64,000 bases of DNA, taken from NCBI GenBank assembly GCA_003116995.1, contig BDSL01000074.1, positions 186,001 through 250,000 of the forward strand. The letters are read 5' to 3'. A program made the translations under genes and the position numbers. Of the stretch, positions 1-12,100 are shown piece after piece. Origin of the DNA: Yamagishiella unicocca. Its lineage: Eukaryota; Chlorophyta; Chlorophyceae; Chlamydomonadales; Volvocaceae. The notes beneath the pieces are model-generated. The model ran no database searches, had not been told where the DNA came from, and was given only the letters and a program-made list of their open reading frames with translations. The stretch's first letter is position 1. Every line of letters starts with the position of its first letter.

Positions 1-179
1 TTCAAGAGGGGTAGAGAGAGCGGAGCGGGGGGATTGTACGGTAGACGAGGGACGCCTCAGGGCCCTAACCCTGAACCCTAGAAAACCTAAAACCCTTAGA
101 AGAGAGACGCATCAGGGCCACCCCAGTGAGTCCAGGTGGTGGTCGCGGACCCACCCGATGTCGGTCCGCCACCGCTCAC
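1..179. other. Intron sequence at left edge
   Basis: This lies just 3' (on the minus strand) of the donor at 179 of the large minus-strand gene, so it should be intron. It contains degenerate CCCTAA/AACCCTAG-like runs at about 60-100 that resemble the algal telomere repeat but are too imperfect to call telomeric. No exon is visible. Confidence 0.5.
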
Positions 180-3100
180 CTGCTCCAAGAACGCGTCCAC
201 GTCAGCCATGTAGTAGTTGCCCAGGCACACCACCAGACACAGCTCCCAGCAGCCGGGACCGCCACCACCGCTGCCGCCACCGCTGCCACCACCGCTGCCG
301 CCTGCTGCTGCTGCGCAGCCGGCGCTAGCTGCCCGGTGCAGCAGCAGCTCGAGGCACGCCGTAGCACACTGCGGCATGATGGACGGGTGGAGGGAGACAT
401 TTGCTGCGCATGTGAGCGCGGCAGCTGACGGGAGCACGCGGGCGGAGACTGCACCACACACAAGCCCGACCCTAGGCCGCGCTACTGCCGCCCGGCGCCT
501 ACTTCACTCACCCGCGCACGCCTTCCTCCTGCTCCCACACCCCTCCCCTCAGCTCGCTCACCCGCCTCACCACTCCCGCACCAAACGTTTTACAACATGA
601 TACGTACTACCTATAGATTCCCTACATATATATTGTATAGCATGATATGTACTACAGATTTCATACAAATATTTATCTCTAAGAGTCCCACACTTGCCGC
701 ACGCCTCCCCTCAGTGCGGGTTTCCTCAACCCATCAGCACCAAAGTGATGACGGAAGAGCGCACACAACCGACCACCGGCCGCCGCCCAGCACCCCACGT
801 CCCCTCAGCTCTCCTGCCCCTCACCCCGACGACCGTCAGCACATGTCTCGCCGCCCGCAGCAGCAGTCGCCGCCGCTCCTCCTCCTCGCTCGCCTCCCCG
901 CCCTCCTGCCGCGAGCCGGGGCCGCTACACCGCGGCTGTAGCAGCGCCGCCGCCCGCAGGCTGCAGCCGAGGGAGATGGCGACGGCGTCCGGCAGGACCT
1001 GTGGCGGCATCGGGATGGTGATGGTGCGGGTGATGTGGGGCCGTGGAGTGGGACAAGGGGTCTGGCAGCACGGAAGGCGTTGCAAGAAAAACCGTACGCA
1101 GAAAATGTACGCAGAAAAATGTACGCAGAAAAATGTACGCAGGAAATGTACGCAAAAAATATACGCAGAAAATGTACGCAGAAAAACCGTTTGGGACAGA
1201 CGTTTGCGAGATGCATGCTGGAGAACTTGGTCAAGGAAACTAAGAGTCGGAGGTCGTATGTCGACTTTGGGGGGCTATGTCTATTGCGGCGGCGACTCCT
1301 AGGCTAACGGAAACAAGGACCCCGCGCGGCGTAGGGAAATGTTTTGCGAAGCCGGTTTGTTTTGGGTGCAGAGCGGGAGAACTTGGTGAGGTGGCTGGCG
1401 GTGGGATAGCAAAAAAGGGGGGAGGCGGAGGGGGAGGGTGGGGAGGCCCCCCCCGGCCATCGGCTCCTGCCGAACGGGCCAACACGCCGGTGCCTCCACC
1501 CACCAGCAGGTTTGTGCCCAACCGTGCACAGCACAGTGCACACAGCGCAGCACAGCACAGGGGCAGCCCAGCCCAGCCCACCTCCATCTCGAGTGACGGC
1601 GCCTCCTCAGGGCCACCACCTCCCCCCCTGGCGGCTGCAACCGCCTCCACCGCGTCCATAACCGCCTCCGTGCCTCTCGCCATCGCCGGCCTTGCGGCGG
1701 CCGCCACGGTCAGCATCACCCGCGCCGAGTGCCCCGCATCGCAGTGCCGCAGCCAGTACGGCACAGCAGCAGCGACGGCGGCGGCGGGGGTGATGCCGCG
1801 CCGCCGTCTGGCCGCCGCCGCCATAGCCGCCGCCGAGCCGCCGGCCTCGGCAGCCACTCGGAGCATGTACGGGCACACTCGGTGTCGCCTGGTGTCGCCG
1901 AGGCGCTCCGCGCCTTCGCCGTTGTCGGCCGGGCTGATAGCTGAGGCGACCAGCAGCTGCGGTTGTGGGGTTGGTTGAAAAGGCCGGTTGTGGTGGGGTG
2001 TGGGCGTGGTACGGTGTGGGGAAAGCCGTCGAGGGTAGGATGGGGTGAGGTAGGGCGGGCTTGTCGGTCGCTTGGTGTAACATTAACAGCTTCGGTTTCA
2101 TGTGCAAACGCGCGCGACCCCGCCAACGCGACCGCCACAAATGCGGCCGCTGGGGTGGGGGCAGAGTTTGCCGTTTGCAAGCAGAAGGCAGCAGCTGATG
2201 AGGAGCCGTCTTCCGTATGTTATACGGATATGTTCGGGGGAGGGGACGAAAATTACGTGACATGGGGAAGTGGGGGTTAAATAAAAGAACCGGAACGTGG
2301 GGGTTACAGAAAAGAACCGGAACGTGGGGGTTACATAAAAGAACCGGAAAGTGGGGGTTACAGAAAGGACCCGAAAGTGGGGGTTACAGAAAAGGACTGG
2401 AAAAAAGAAAGTGGGGGGAGTTGCCTACCTGCGCCGCGATGCTAAGGACGTCCGAGTGGGAGGCTCCGCGACCACACGCCAGAGACACCAGGCCGCACGC
2501 CGCAGCGCCGCTGAGGAGGCCGGCGGAGGCGGAGGTGGAGGCGGAGGAGGAGGTGGCGCCACAGCGGGGGGGGATACCGTGGGACTGCTGCGCCGTCCCC
2601 ACCACATCGGGGCCGGGTTCTGCGGGAGGTTGAGGGGAGAAGCCGGCGGGGGTGGGGGGCACTTACGAGGCAAGCCAAGTCAAGAGCGTCAGGGGAGGGG
2701 GAGTGTGGGGAGTGTGGGGAGTGTGGTCAGGGTTTTAGGGTTTGGACGCATCTGGACAGCTGCAGGGAAGATGAGAGCCCAGGGTGAGCAGAAGCGGCGA
2801 CACAGAGGGCCCCTCCCCTACTCCCCCGGCCTGTTACCCCTGCAACCCCTGCACTGCACTGAGTTGTTTCCCGGTAACGCCCTCTGCAGAGCAGAGGGCC
2901 GCTATACATGCCCACTCAGCCGCATCGTGCCGGCAGCCCGGATCCCCCTTTGGGCCACTAAGCGACCCCCCGTCCACTTGAGCATCACGGCCCGTACCTG
3001 CTGCCAGCAGCATCCGCTGGCTCGCGCTGGCGGTAGCGTACTCCAACTCAGCCGCCCCCTGCTCCGCCCCCTCACTGCCTCGGCTGCTGCTGCTGCTGGC

Positions 3101-6100
3101 CAGCGACGCCGCCGCCGCCACCAGCGCAGCCACCTGCTTCAACCTCGCCGCCCGCAGCTCCTCCGCCATCGCCGCCACCGCCGCGGCCTCTGCCGCCCCC
3201 TGCTCCCGCGTCGCCTCCGCGTCCAGCACCACTCCCCGGCGGCCTTGGCACAGCCGCGGCAGCGCCCGCGGCAGCGCCGGCTCCTGCAGCTGCAGCAGCC
3301 TCCCAGCCTCATGCAGCGCGCACAGCGGCGCCACCAGCAGCGGCCGCCTCGCCGCCGCCCGCAGCGCCGCCGCCCAAGAGTTGGTGGTCATGTCGGGTCG
3401 CGCGGCCAGAAGCCCCGAGCGGAGTGCCTCGCGGCAAGCCGCCTCCGGGAAAAGCCCCCTTACCAGGCCCTCCAGCGCTGCTGTGGCTGCTGTAGTGTAG
3501 GGGCCGTCTGCTGCTGGTGCTGCCACCACGGCGGCGGCAGCACTGGGGCATGCGGCACCACGTGCGTCCCGCTTCGCATTTGCGGCTGCAGCGGGTGTGG
3601 GCGGCGTCGGGTAGCGCTCGCGGCCCGCGGCTGCTGACCAAGGACAGCCCGCCCGGGCATCCTCTCCCGGGGCCCTGTGAGGGAAGCCCGGGGGGCGGCA
3701 CTGGCTGGGACCCGCCGCCGGGGGCGGGTCTGCCGCCGCGGGAGCAGCTGGCTTCAACATGGAACACGACGCCGCGAACTCCGCAGCGGCGGCGGCGGCG
3801 GCAGCCGCCGCTCTGCCGTGCAGCGGCGTCCCCGCCTGGTCCGGGGTGCTGGCGGGTACGGAGGGGACACGCAGCGGCGGGTGCGCTGCCACCGCTTGGG
3901 CCACGCTGGCGAGCAGCTGCAGCGCTGTGGCACAGGCCTGTCCCGCCGCCGCCGCCAGCTCGCCCCGCTGCAGCCGCGCCGCCGTCCGCGCCCCGAAGAG
4001 CAGCTCCGCCCCCGGGCCATCGGTGGGGGGCTGCTGACCGGCAGGGGCGGCGGCAGCCGGCGCCGCCGGGGCCGACGACGGGGCGGCGGTGCTGCCACCG
4101 GCGGCGCCGCTGCGACACCAAGGCTGCCGCTGGCCGGGGCTAGCAGGACCCTCCTGGGCCGCCGCCGCCGCCACCGTGGCCGTCGCCAGTCCACTCACTG
4201 TTTCCGCAGCGCCTCCTGATAAGGAGCGGCTGCCGCCGCCGCGCTCTAGGCTGCCGCCGCCGAACGACGCTGTCCCGGCCGTCACGCAGCACCGCGGGCG
4301 AGGCTGCTGCAGGGTCGCCCCCTCCGCCCTGACGTGCGCGTCCTGATGCGCCGCATCGCCCTCCTGGCAATCAGACACGTCGTCTTGTTGTTGGTGTTGC
4401 TGTTGTTGGTGGTGTTGGTGGTGGTGTTTTTCCGGCGGCGGCAGCTGGCAGTGGTGGTAGCCGGCCGGCGGCCGCTCGTATCGTGCCCCTACCGCGGGCC
4501 TAATCAAGCGCCGCTTCCTGCACCCCATGGGCGCCACCGCCGTGTCAGCAAAGACGGAAAGGCTGGCCGCCAGGGACGCCAGGACGCGGGGCAGAGGGCT
4601 GGGTGTGTAGGCAGGGGCAGGGGGTGGCGGGCAGGGCGGACATGAAAGGATGGGCGCGCGGAATCGGTGGGGCCCAGGGGGGGTGGTGGAGTGGGTCGGT
4701 TGTGCGGGCAGCAGGGAAACGCAGGTGTCGAGTGCGTTTAGGACATGCCAAGTGCGTCGTACATGCCAAATGCGTCGTCGTACATGCCAAATGCGTCGTA
4801 CATGCCAAGTGCTTCGTACGGGACAAGTGTCGCCGTCCTGTTACAGCCAAAACGCCTAGGCACGCACCTTTTTCGAGACAGAGACATCGCAGGGCTGCAC
4901 CCCAGCGCACACGGTGCAGTCTCAGCTCCAGCCGCATCTAAGCATTCCCGTGTTCCCGACCTGGATGCAGGGTTGCCCAGCTCCAGATGGACGTCGACGG
5001 CGGCCGCCGCTGATGCCGCGGGTCCCCCTGTCGGCGGGCGCAGCGGGCGCCACGAAGCAGCTGCCGTGACGGCGCCGTCAGCGGCGGCCGGGTCACCCCC
5101 TTCGCCGGCTTCGGCTTCCCGTTCGGCGCGCTGTGGGGGGGTAGCAGCGACGTGAGGCAGGGCGGGGGCGGGGTGGGGTGTTCGGGGCGGGGTGGGGTGG
5201 GGGGGTGCAAGGAAAACCCGTGTAGCGAGAAAGGAAAACCGTTTAGGACAGATGTTTCGGGCCGGGGTGGGTGGGTGGCGGGAGGTGCGTTTGTTCGTTC
5301 AGCCCTTTGCAGTGGTGTGCACCTCCCACCTCAACTCCAAAGGGCATGGGAGGCCAAAGTAGACTGGGCACGACGTCGGCAGCGGCACCGAGGCAGGAGG
5401 CACCGGGTGCGGAACTGGATCGGTAAAACACGCACACACCCCACACCCCCGGGATTTTTCTTCTCAAACCCCCCCACCCCCGGGGGATTCTGCTTGCAGC
5501 CCCCACCCCCCGGTAGTCAATACAAAGTGCTCCAGCATGCGCCCACAACTATGTGTCCGAAGATAATGCGTCAGCTATTAGGCCGATGTCGTGTAACCGG
5601 TCTTTATGCCACCCCTACGACACACATACACACACACACACCTGTTGTACCGCTCGACCCGCCACCACCACCTCCACAGCCGCCGTCCCCAGGGCAAGCA
5701 GCTGCGCTGCCACCGCCGACCCCCCTCCGCCACCGCCATCACATCCCCGCGCCTCGGCCCCCGCCGCCTGCTGCCAAGCGGCAGGGAAGGACCCTCCCGC
5801 CAGGCTGGCGCCGTACGCCACCAGCCGCCACCGCTGAAGCTGCGCAGCAAAGGGCAGAGACGGCGCGGGCGCCGCCAGAGGCGCCACCAGCTGGCGCAGG
5901 AGTGCTGAGCTAGCCTCCAGGGAGGTCGGCCACGTGTGCAAACGGGGGTGCCTGGGCTGCGGCGGCGGTGGTGGCTGCGGCGGCGGCGGGGTCATCTCGG
6001 TTCCTGCTGGTTTCGGAGCCGCCGTGTGTGAGCGCGGGGTGCTGCCGACGAGCGGGGTGCTGCGGCGGTTGCAGTTATTGGGGTTGGGGGCTGGATGTCG

Positions 6101-9100
6101 GAGTTGGATCGGGAATGGGAACAAAGCATATATCACGATACGTCCCTTTCCGGTCCCGTCTTTGGTGGCCGCAAGTACTTGGCAATACCAAGCACTTGCG
6201 GGGTGTGGGAGATGTGGGCACTTGCGGAGTGTGGGAGATGCGGGCACTTGCGGGGTGTGGGAGATGTGGGCACTTGCGGGGTGTGGGAGATGTGGGCACT
6301 TGCGGGGTGTGGGAGATGTGGGCACTTGCGGGGTGTGGGAGATGTGGGCACTTGCGGGGTGTGGGAGATGTGGGCACTTGCGTTCTCAGCGTCGCGCAAC
6401 ATTGGCAAGGCATGCCATGCCATGACCAGGTCGGGTTGCGCCCCGCTGGGTCGGGTGGCCGCACCTGGAGCACGGCGCAGCGGCCGCCGCCGCAGCGGCT
6501 CCTGCCGCCAAGAGACCTCCGGGAGTCGCCGAGCCCCCCAACGACGGTCGCCGCAGTACGAAAAAACCGCCGCCACCGCCGCCGGCGGTTGGCGCCTTCC
6601 CCAAACCAGAAACTGGCGCCGCCGCCTTCGGCGCCTCTGCCCCTGCGGGCGCCACTCCCAGGGGCCTGCTGCCGCTCCGCCGCAACGCCTCGGGGATGGC
6701 TGAGCCGCCAGCCGCCGCCGCCGCGGGGCTGCCGCCGTCACCGGCGGCCGCCATTCTCCCGGCGAAGGCTGCCGCCGCCGCTGTAGCCCCGATGGGTGTA
6801 GCTGCAGCCGCCACCGCCGCCGCCGTCGTCGCCCCGATGGCTGTAGCGACCTGCTGTTGAGGGTGCTTTGGGTGCAAAACATCGCCGGCGTTGCTGTCCG
6901 CGCCGGAGGGCGGTGCCAACAGCTGCTCATCCAGCTCGTCTTGCAGCGCGCTGTGACACGCCAGCACAGCCAGCACCGCAGCATGAATGACCGCCGCCTC
7001 GCCCCCAGCTGAGCAGCCCTGCACGCCACCCTCGCCACCCGCCGCGCCCTGCCATCGACCCACGCCAGCAGCCGGCGCCGCAGGCCCGTGCAGGCCACGG
7101 GACGAGGCGGGGCGAGGCGGGGATGCTGTCGTCGTACCGCCCGCGCACGCCATCTGTACGGCATTGCGCACTGCCTGCTGCGCCGCCGGCAGCCCGACAG
7201 AACCCGCCGCCACCGCCGCCGCCACCGCCGCCGCCGGCGGCGCGCATTGAGTCCCGGCACCCGGCCGCGCGGGGGCATCGCTCGCTGCGAAGACGCTGGC
7301 CGCCGGCTGTACGGCGGATAGCTCCGGAACCTGTGGCCTGCAGAGCCCGCTGCTACTTCCATCGCCGCCGCCGCAGATGTCGCTGGAGGGTTGGAAGCCG
7401 GTGGCTGCTGCGACGCGGCTGGGCGCGGGCGACATGCTTGATGCTGCTGCTGCTGCGGTGGTGGTGGTGGCAGCGACCGCAGCTGCTGCGCCAGGGGGGT
7501 TGGAGTCAGGCCGAAGTGGCGGTGGCAGTGGGAGCAGCGGCTCTGCGGCCCGCAGAACGGCGGTGGCGAGGCCGGGAGGTGAGCGCAGGAGCACCTCGGT
7601 GACAGCGGCCAGCACCTGGGCGGCGAAGGCAATGCGGCAGGAGCCAGCAGGGCCGAGGTGCGGTGATCTTTCGGAGCTATGTCATGGACGAATGGGCAGC
7701 GACAGTGGCAGACAGGTTCCTTTCCTCCGACGGTGGCAGACAGGTTCCTTTCCTCCGACGGTGGCAGACAGGTTCCTTTCCTCCGACAGTGGCAGACAGG
7801 TTCCTTTCCCCCGTTGTGCTGCCTGCCGCAGTTTGGCTGTTTGGCCCAGTTTGGCGGTTTGGCGGTTTGGTCAAGTTAAGCAGTTTCGTCCCGAAGATGC
7901 GACTGCGGGGTGCTCCACGCTCCGAGACCACCCCGACACCGCCCTATCGCAACCCACCACAACACGCCTGGAAAGGCCCATACCTGCATCCGCAGCTGAG
8001 ATACGACAAGCGCAGAAGCTGTGTCACGGTAATGCAGCAGCTGCGGCAGCGCCGGCGTCGCGCCGGCGTCGGCATCGGCTGCCCGCTGGACGGGCAGTGG
8101 TGGGCCACTGGCGGGTGGACCCTCGACAAGTTGCTGCGAAACCTGGTCGCCAAAAACGGCATGGACGAGCATCTCGGCCAGAACGGCAACCTGCTCGTCC
8201 ATGTGTGCGGACGAAGCCCAGGTGCGCGCCGACCCGCGGGACGCCGTGCTGCTGCGCGGGGCTGCTGTGCCGCCGCGCCTTGCGCCAGCCAACGCCTGCA
8301 AGTACCCCACCATATCGGCATTGGAATAACGGATACGCGTTGGACCGTTTCCTTACCATACCATACCATAAGCAATCCCTCCCTGCCTAAACACATAACA
8401 CACTGCTACAGGCTAAATGTTCCCTCGTGCAGCAACACACTGCTACAGGCTAAATGTTTCCTCTTGCAGCAACGCACTGCTACAGGCTAGATGTTTCCTC
8501 TTGCAGCAACGCACTGCTACAGGCTAAATGTTTCCTCTTGCAGCAACGCACTGCTACAGGCTAAATGTTTCCTCGTGCAGCAACGCACTGCTACAGGCTA
8601 AATGTTTCCTCGTGCAGCAACACACTGCTACAGGCTAAATGTTTTCTCTTGCAGCAACACACTGCTGCGGGGCGATCTACGGGTTTCGCCAACCGCGAGC
8701 ACGGCGTGTTTAATAGGCAGAAACACGAGCGCGACAAAGCCATAAGAGGAAGCGGAGGGCCGAGATGAGCTCACCTGCCCTAGAGAGCAAACCAGGACGC
8801 AGACCGGCGGCATCCGCAGCTCCAGCTCCACCGGCTCTTTGCACTGCGGGCCGTGGCCGCGAGACGTCGCTTTGCGGCTGCGGCCACGTGGGCCCCCGCG
8901 CCGGCCGTCGGCGGCCGGGCCGGCCAACCGCCACCTCAGGCAGTTCGCCAGGCGAGGACGCTGCGGCTGGGGCCACGGAGTGGGCCGTGCCCCGGCGCCC
9001 GCACCTCCGCTGCCGCCGGCCGCCCCGTTGCTCTGGTCATGGTGGCAGGAAACGAGGGCTGCGGGGCTTGTATCGCTGCCCACAAGGCAAGACTGCAGCA

Positions 9101-12100
9101 TCACCGCTAGCCTATCGGCCCAGAGCATGCGCAAGGAGGTTCCCCTGGCGCCTTGGTCCGGGTGGCTGCCTCGCGCTGTTCCGCCCCCAGCGACGCCTGG
9201 TCGCCGCACCGGAGACTGAAAGCCCTCGTCGCCGTCGCCACTGTCGGCGCCATCGCAGCCAGCGTCTGAGTCTGACTCGTAATCGTCGTCAGCGCTGGCT
9301 GCCCGTACCTCTGCCGCCGCCAGCGCGGCCTGCACACGATTGAAGATCGCGGCCGTGGCGGCGGCCCCCGGCGCGGCAGCCGCGGCGCCGTCCCAACACC
9401 CCCCTTGGCCCCCGCTGCAGCCGCCATCGGCCCCAGGGCCTGCGGGGCTGCTGCAGCGGCAGGCTAGCAGCAGCATCGCGTCCATCAGCTCATGTACGAC
9501 ATCCGCCAGGTCCGCGGGCAGGCGGCGGCAGTGCGCCAGCGTCGCGCACAGCACCTCAAGCGCCACATCGACGTCACCGGGCAGCACCCCAGCGGCGGCG
9601 GCGGCGGCGCCGCCGCCGATGTTGCCGTACAGGCCCGTGGCGGGAAGCGAGCTGGCGGCGGTGTCATCGTTGTCCTCGTTGCGGCCGCCTGCGCGTTTGC
9701 GGCAGTGGCACAAGGGGTCAGGCCGGGCGGAGGGCGCGGCGAAGGCAGGATGTCGAAGACCTACAGCAGCCCCCTGCCTCTACAGCCCTTTGCCTATGGC
9801 TTTTTGCCTAGGTCCCACTGCACCACTTGCCAGCAGTTGACCAGGCCCGCCTTGATCCCTTCCGTGCTGCCAGCCCCCTGCTGCCCCTAGCCCCTGCCGC
9901 CCCTAGCCCCTGCTGCCCCTAGCCCCTGCCGCCCCTAGCCCCTGCTGCCCCTAGCCCCTGCCGCCCCTAGCCCCTGCTGCCCCTAGCCCCTGCCGCCCCA
10001 AACGCACGGCCTCGTCCTCCCCCCCCTCGCTGCTCCCAGGCCATGAGCCGCCGCGCCTCACCCAGTGCCAGCCCCCAGCCCTGGCTCGGCGTCAGCTCCA
10101 GGCGGGTGTCGTGAAGCGCCCAGGACGAGGCGCACATTTGCGACCCAGTTGTCAGCCGAGAGGCCAGGGAGGTCTGCGTGTAGGTTTGAGTCTGCGAGGG
10201 CGCGAAGCTCCCCCTGCGAGCCCCGGAGCCCGGAGCCGGCGTCGCAAATCGCGGCAGCGGTCCGTCAAATGCGGAGCCGCCGGGAGCCGACTCCGCCGCT
10301 GCCGGCTTGCCGTCGCCGTGGCAACAAGAGGTTGCGGCCTTGGCCGCCGCCGCCGCAGCAGCAACAGCGGCCGCCGCCGCCGCTGCCTGCTCGGCCGCCG
10401 CGTCCTCAGCGGCCGCGTTTGCGGCGGCGGCTGACGCCATACCCACGGCGCCCAACAGGAGCGCGTCCGCCAGCTCCTCGCTGTACGGCAGCAGCGGCGC
10501 CAGCAGCCGCACCAAAGGTACGGCGGTGGCAGGGGCCATGGACAGCACGTAGCCCGCGTGCCCCTGCAGCAGCGACAGCAGGTCCAGCGAGCGGCACAGC
10601 AGGTGCCCGAACGTGTCGCCGTCGCCGCACAGCTCCGAAACCACCGAGTCATCAATGATGCAGCCATCGCCGCCGTCCTCCGGGCCAGCTCCGGCTGCGA
10701 GCTCCATCGCCCGTAGCTGAGCTGCGGCCGCCTGGACCCTGCTTATGTCCGAAGTAATGGCGCTCACGACATGCCACAGGGGGCTGTTGCTGCTGCCGCC
10801 GCTGCCGTCGGCATCGCCGCCGTCGGCATTGGCAGCCGAATGCGACCCACATGCGCCCTCCTCGTGGCCATCCGGCCCCAGCCGGTCCAGCACCTTGGGC
10901 AGGACCCGTAGCGCCAGCCGCGGGCAGCTCCACACCAGCGCCGCAATCAGCACCGCGCCGCACCGCCCACGCACCTGCTGCCCTGCAAGCAACGCGGCCG
11001 CTTCCGCCGCTTCCACTGCTTCCGCGCCCTTGCCCGCCCCCGTGAGCTGCTCGTCTGCGAGGTTTCCTCCAGGCGCGGCGCCGCCGCCGATGTGGGCCCG
11101 AGTGCGTAGGAAGGAGGCGGCAGCGGCGGCGCCGTGAGGCGCCGCCGGGTACGGCAGCGGCGCAGCCAGCCACCCCAGCGCCGCCTCCGTCAGCCAGTCG
11201 GTGGCGTAGGTGAGGCCGCTGGCGCTGTAGGCGGCGGTCCAGGAGCTCAGCTGCAGGGGGCTGCGGAGGGACGGGCGCAAGGGGGGGCTGGGATTGGGTG
11301 GGGCTCGCAATGCATTGCGTTCCATCCATACAAGTGTGTCGCGAACTCAATTCCGACACCATAATTTGTCCCTCAGTTTCATCCCAGGCACGATCCACCG
11401 CCGGCTTCGCCAGCCCCGGCTTCACCGGCCCCGTCTTAAGCAGCAACCGGGTTTTGGCCGAAAGCAACCAAGCGCGCACCAGCTGCATTGCACAACCGAG
11501 ACCACGGCCTGCAGCGCCGCCCGGCCACAGCCGCCGGGGCACGCGCTGTATACGCACGCCGCCAGCAGCAAGTCAGCCGGCGTGGGGCCGAGCGGCTGCC
11601 GGACACCGGTTCCGCACGCCGCTGACGGCGCCAAGGCCTGGTTGGCCGGCGATGTCGCACCCATTGTGTCGCACAGCTGCTGCAGGAGCAGCATGCCCAG
11701 GGGCGCATGCCACACGACGCTGCTGTGCACCAGGTCAAGGAGATCCTGGTGTGGGACGATTGGGGAAACAGGGTCGTGTTGGTGGGCATACGTGTAGACG
11801 AGGACGTGGGGGGCGGGTTGGTAGGAGGGTTTCGATGTGGACTTGCGGCCCTAAAGAGGAGACTGCTTCCCCAGCGTGAGGGCTGACCCGTCGGCCAACA
11901 GGAAGACACTGCCACCGTAACTTGCACGCCAAAAATGGGTTGTTTGGGATAGCTGACGGAACGCCTTCATATCGACATGATTGGTCGGCGACGCGGTCAA
12001 CTACTCTGGAGGGGACTCACTTGGAGCAGTGAGGCCACACCAAAGCTTTGACCAAACACGAGTCGAAGGCATTTAGTCCAAGCCCGAGCGGCTACGCCTT

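Noticed and set aside
60..100. Interstitial telomere repeat
   Set aside because: CCCTAA-like runs here and near 47130, 48465 and 57780 are short and degenerate. They lie in introns where C-rich tracts are common.
6133..7632. Alternative 499-aa minus-strand frame
   Set aside because: It is an alternate frame of the exon 6465-7615, extended through the 26-bp intron array. The chosen frame joins in phase to both neighbours and the alternative does not.
7984..8334. FANCI resemblance of the large minus-strand protein (VGYLQALAG block and nearby helices)
   Set aside because: The supposed matching residues fall before the best in-phase acceptor (exon starts at 8295), the expected lysine is absent, and the rest of the protein does not follow the family.
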